Assembly (NCBI GenBank): GCA_030596405.1
Contig: JAUVKB010000104.1
Span: 1 to 7,920, forward strand
Length of the DNA: 7,920 nucleotides
Source: Deltaproteobacteria bacterium
Lineage (GTDB): Bacteria > Desulfobacterota > Desulfobacteria > Desulfobacterales > JAUVKB01
Direction: 5' to 3'
The notes under the pieces are model-generated. The model saw only the letters and a list, made by a program, of their open reading frames with translations, searched no databases and was not told where the DNA came from. Below, one piece after another: positions 5,817-7,920 of the stretch. The position numbers and the translations under genes are program-made. Within the stretch, counting starts at the first letter, position 1. Each line of letters begins with the position of its first letter.

Positions 5817-7676
5817 TTATCGGGTCAGAGATCCCTCGATTTCACCCAAAAAGCGGCTCGGCATATTATATTGACCTTTTCTATAGTTTGCCGAGCTCAA
5901 GAATACAAATTGCTCCGATCTTGTAACAGCCACATACATCAACCGGCGTTCTTCCTGAAGACCTGTATCGGTATCGATTGACCGCCAGTGGGGAAAAAGA
6001 TTTTCTTCACATCCGACGACAAAGACCACCTGATACTCCAGCCCTTTGGAAGCATGTATTGTTGACAGGCTTACCCCGTATCCTTCATCTTCTTCGTCTT
6101 TTTTGTCCTCTTTAACCAGGCTGGCTTCTTCAAGGTATTCAACGATTGTCTCTTTTTGGGACGCGGAATAGATAAGCTGCTCAATATTTTCTTTTCTTGA
6201 GGTATAATCCATGGAATTGGATTCAACATAATGTTTCAGATATTCCATATACTTTACCCCGGATAAAACATTTTTAATTGCATTATCGGGTTTCATTATT
6301 TTAATTTCATCAAGCAGCCGGATTACCATGCTGACGGAATTATATATTTTTGGAGCCAGGATGTTGTTTTCGGCAACAGCTTTTCTCGCTGCATCCTGAA
6401 GGCTCATGTTTTCTGTTTTTAACTGACTGATTTTATTAAGAGCGCCAGGGCCGATCCCGCGTCTCGGGGTGTTTATTATACGTTCAAAAGCAGCGTCATC
6501 TTTTTCAAAAACAGCGGCCGTAAGATAACAATTTATATCAAGCACTTCCTTTCTGTCAAAAAAGCCTTTGCCGCCCAGCATCCGATATGGGATTCCAGAT
6601 GCCCTCAGGGCCTTTTCAAAGGAAAGCGAGCAGAATTTGGTCCGATATAAAACCGCAATATTGTTATAAGAAAATTTCTTTTTATGCAGGACTTTGATCT
6701 TGTTAACTACCCATGCCGCCTCCCTGGTTTCATCGCTAAAATCATTAAGTTCAACCAGCCCGCCGTTTTTTTCCGAAAAACACGTTTTGTCCGTTTTATG
6801 CTCGTTGTATCCTATTAAATTGTTTGCAACCTGGACAATCTCATCAGCGGAACGATAGTTTTGTTCAAGCCTGAAAACCCTGGCTCCATTATACTTGTCC
6901 AAAAATGACAGGAAGTGATCGACATTGCTTCCTCTGAATGAATAAATCGCCTGCCAGTCATCACCGACACAGAAAAGCCGCCCATCCCGTACCAGCAGCG
7001 TTGTCAATTCTTCCTGAAGATTGTTAGTGTCTTGATATTCGTCACAAAGTATATACTCAAAAAACTCTCTGTACTGTTTTCGTATGTCATCATGATCCCT
7101 TAGCAGGTTACGGGTAAAAAACAAAATATTATCAAAATCCACTGCATTTTTTGATTTTAATTCATCTTCATAAAGGTTGAAAGCATCGACCATCCTGATA
7201 TGTGAAACAAACGGTTTTTTATCAAAATAAGCCATTGGGTCGCCTGAATTTTTTGCGTTTGAAATATGAGATAAAACAGCAGGAACGTATTTTTTGTCGT
7301 AATTTAATTTTTCAACAAGAATCTTTCTGATCGTTTTCTGCTGCTGGTACGTAGCAAAAATCTGAAGCGGGTAATTGTAGCCCAACCGGTGACAGTGCTT
7401 TTTCAAAATTTTAAAACAAGCCGAATGAAATGTCCTGACCCAGGGAAAACAGCTTAACGGCATCCCTGTAGATTTGGTCAGTCTATCTTTCATTTCGTCT
7501 GCAGCCTTGTTTGTAAACGTAATTGCGAGAATACGTTCCGGCTTGTATCCATTTGATATAAGATGGCTTATTTTTGCAGTTAATGTCCTTGTTTTCCCGG
7601 AACCTGCACCGGCAATAACCAATGCAGGGGTTCCCATGTGTTCAACAGCATTTTTTTGTTGAGTTGATAGTTGCAT
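5817..7676 (-). CDS. UvrD/Rep/PcrA-type superfamily 1A DNA helicase
   Basis: This 619-residue ATP-dependent 3'-5' DNA helicase works in the cytoplasm on single-stranded or forked DNA in repair, restart or displacement of bound protein. The SF1A motifs are complete and in order: Q motif (STQQKNAV, 4-11), Walker A AGAGSGKT (22-29), Ia ITFTNKAADEM (52-62), Ib region RTFHSACFKIL (81-91), II CDEYQD (211-216), III VGDDWQAIYSFRGS (237-250), IV LEQNYRS (270-276), V STIHASKGLEYQVVF (538-552) and VI EERRLMYVAVTRS (575-587). Motif III has DDW where Rep and PcrA usually have DDD. The protein ends about 30 residues after motif VI, so the RNA-polymerase-binding Tudor-like C-terminal domain of PcrA/UvrD is missing. 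It is smaller than Rep, PcrA or UvrD (about 670-720), and I give no specific gene symbol. The ATG at 7676 has only a weak purine-rich stretch upstream. It is the first gene of the run, 22 bases before the desulfurase. Confidence 0.95.
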   Translation of the reverse strand: MQLSTQQKNAVEHMGTPALVIAGAGSGKTRTLTAKISHLISNGYKPERILAITFTNKAADEMKDRLTKSTGMPLSCFPWVRTFHSACFKILKKHCHRLGYNYPLQIFATYQQQKTIRKILVEKLNYDKKYVPAVLSHISNAKNSGDPMAYFDKKPFVSHIRMVDAFNLYEDELKSKNAVDFDNILFFTRNLLRDHDDIRKQYREFFEYILCDEYQDTNNLQEELTTLLVRDGRLFCVGDDWQAIYSFRGSNVDHFLSFLDKYNGARVFRLEQNYRSADEIVQVANNLIGYNEHKTDKTCFSEKNGGLVELNDFSDETREAAWVVNKIKVLHKKKFSYNNIAVLYRTKFCSLSFEKALRASGIPYRMLGGKGFFDRKEVLDINCYLTAAVFEKDDAAFERIINTPRRGIGPGALNKISQLKTENMSLQDAARKAVAENNILAPKIYNSVSMVIRLLDEIKIMKPDNAIKNVLSGVKYMEYLKHYVESNSMDYTSRKENIEQLIYSASQKETIVEYLEEASLVKEDKKDEEDEGYGVSLSTIHASKGLEYQVVFVVGCEENLFPHWRSIDTDTGLQEERRLMYVAVTRSEQFVFLSSANYRKGQYNMPSRFLGEIEGSLTR

Positions 7677-7863
7677 ACTATTCTTTCTTTATTTTGCTTT
7701 TATTGACAGCTTTACCATAAGTTCGAGCACATGAACGGCCATATATAAGGGCTCGGCAGATCATTAGGTTTGAAAAGAGCTGTGACGATTTGAGCGTATA
7801 CTGTCTTTTTTTTAGGATTACTTATTGCGTGAGTTTCATAGGTTTTCAAACTTATGGCTCGAT
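7677..7863. other. Non-coding leader upstream of the helicase
   Basis: No convincing gene is seen here. It is the only intergenic space of note in the window, between the leftward terminator and the helicase start. It contains inverted and direct repeats of a short motif, a run of eight T at 7805-7812 and short open frames without ribosome binding sites. It should hold the promoter of the minus-strand gene run. One weak candidate is described separately. Confidence 0.7.
7821..7849 (-). promoter_or_regulatory. Possible sigma-70 promoter for the helicase operon
   Basis: On the minus strand TTGAAA (7849-7844) is followed after 17 bases by AATAAG (7826-7821), matching 5 of 6 and 4 of 6 consensus positions. 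It lies between the upstream terminator and the helicase, where a promoter is expected. It overlaps the inverted-repeat arm at 7843-7857, so a protein or structure there could control it. The match is weak and AT-rich DNA gives such hits by chance. Confidence 0.25.
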
Positions 7864-7896
7864 AAAAAATAACCTGGCGTTTTTAAATCCCAGGTT
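7864..7896 (-). terminator. Factor-independent terminator, leftward
   Basis: On the minus strand AACCTGG (7896-7890) and CCAGGTT (7877-7871) form a perfect 7-base-pair stem with a 12-base loop, followed by ATTTTTT (7870-7864). This is a standard intrinsic terminator. It should end a minus-strand gene located beyond the right edge and so isolate the helicase operon from it. Confidence 0.7.
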
Positions 7897-7920
7897 TGAA
7901 TCACAGGTTACTTTTTACCG

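Larger units (their letters stand above)
7715..7900. repeat. Four copies of a 10-base motif (YARGTTYGAR), two forming inverted pairs
   Basis: The motif occurs at 7718-7727 (TAAGTTCGAG, +), 7765-7774 (TAGGTTTGAA, +), 7845-7854 (TAAGTTTGAA, -) and 7891-7900 (CAGGTTTGAA, +). The minus copy pairs with the first plus copy as an 11-of-12 inverted repeat (CCATAAGTTCGA at 7715-7726 against TCAAACTTATGG at 7846-7857). It also pairs with the second (TAGGTTTGAAAA at 7765-7776 against TTTTCAAACTTA at 7843-7854), 11 pairs plus one G-T. The fourth copy overlaps the terminator stem. Possible roles are an operator array, a structured leader RNA or a small dispersed repeat; the sequence alone does not choose between them. 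Confidence 0.55.

Noticed and set aside
7704..7732. TTGACA on the plus strand as a -35 box
   Set aside because: No acceptable -10 box lies 16-18 bases downstream and there is no plus-strand gene to drive.
1..7920. Defence island, mobile element or CRISPR array
   Set aside because: The UvrD-like helicase alone does not indicate a defence system. No nuclease partner, transposase, integrase, tRNA or regularly spaced repeat is present.

Overview
The window is a single block of genes, all on the minus strand, with almost no free DNA. It looks like an anaerobic bacterium of moderate GC, most plausibly a sulfate reducer or syntroph of the Desulfobacterota (Desulfobacterales-like). That placement is inference. 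It rests on an anaerobic-route cobalamin gene (CbiG), an ADP-forming acyl-CoA synthetase and the general look of the proteins. No rRNA or other taxonomic marker is present.

Layout in the direction of transcription (right to left): 7920-7864 holds a factor-independent terminator facing left, which closes a gene lying outside the window. 7863-7677 is a non-coding leader with four copies of a short motif, two of them forming inverted repeats, and a weak promoter candidate. Then come a UvrD/Rep-type DNA helicase (7676-5817), a cysteine desulfurase or selenocysteine lyase-like enzyme (5794-4673), an ADP-forming acyl-CoA synthetase with fused beta and alpha parts (4637-2550), an M29 metallo-aminopeptidase (2514-1315), a family 2 glycosyltransferase (1318-440), and the first 153 residues of the cobalamin gene cbiG (459 to the left edge).

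Gaps are 22, 35 and 35 bases, then overlaps of 4 and 20 bases, so the six genes could form one transcript with translational coupling at the 3' end. The functions do not form one obvious pathway: DNA repair, sulfur or selenium mobilisation, energy-conserving acyl-CoA metabolism, peptide turnover, surface glycosylation and B12 synthesis. I read it as a housekeeping operon of mixed content, not a dedicated defence or biosynthetic system.

I found no CRISPR, tRNA, rRNA, insertion sequence or prophage feature, and no stretch above 300 bases without a gene. The points most worth a second look are the repeat-rich leader upstream of the helicase, an A9 slippery run near the end of the peptidase gene whose -1 frame leads open into the glycosyltransferase, a G8 tract inside a conserved glycosyltransferase motif, and the atypical active-site loop of the desulfurase.
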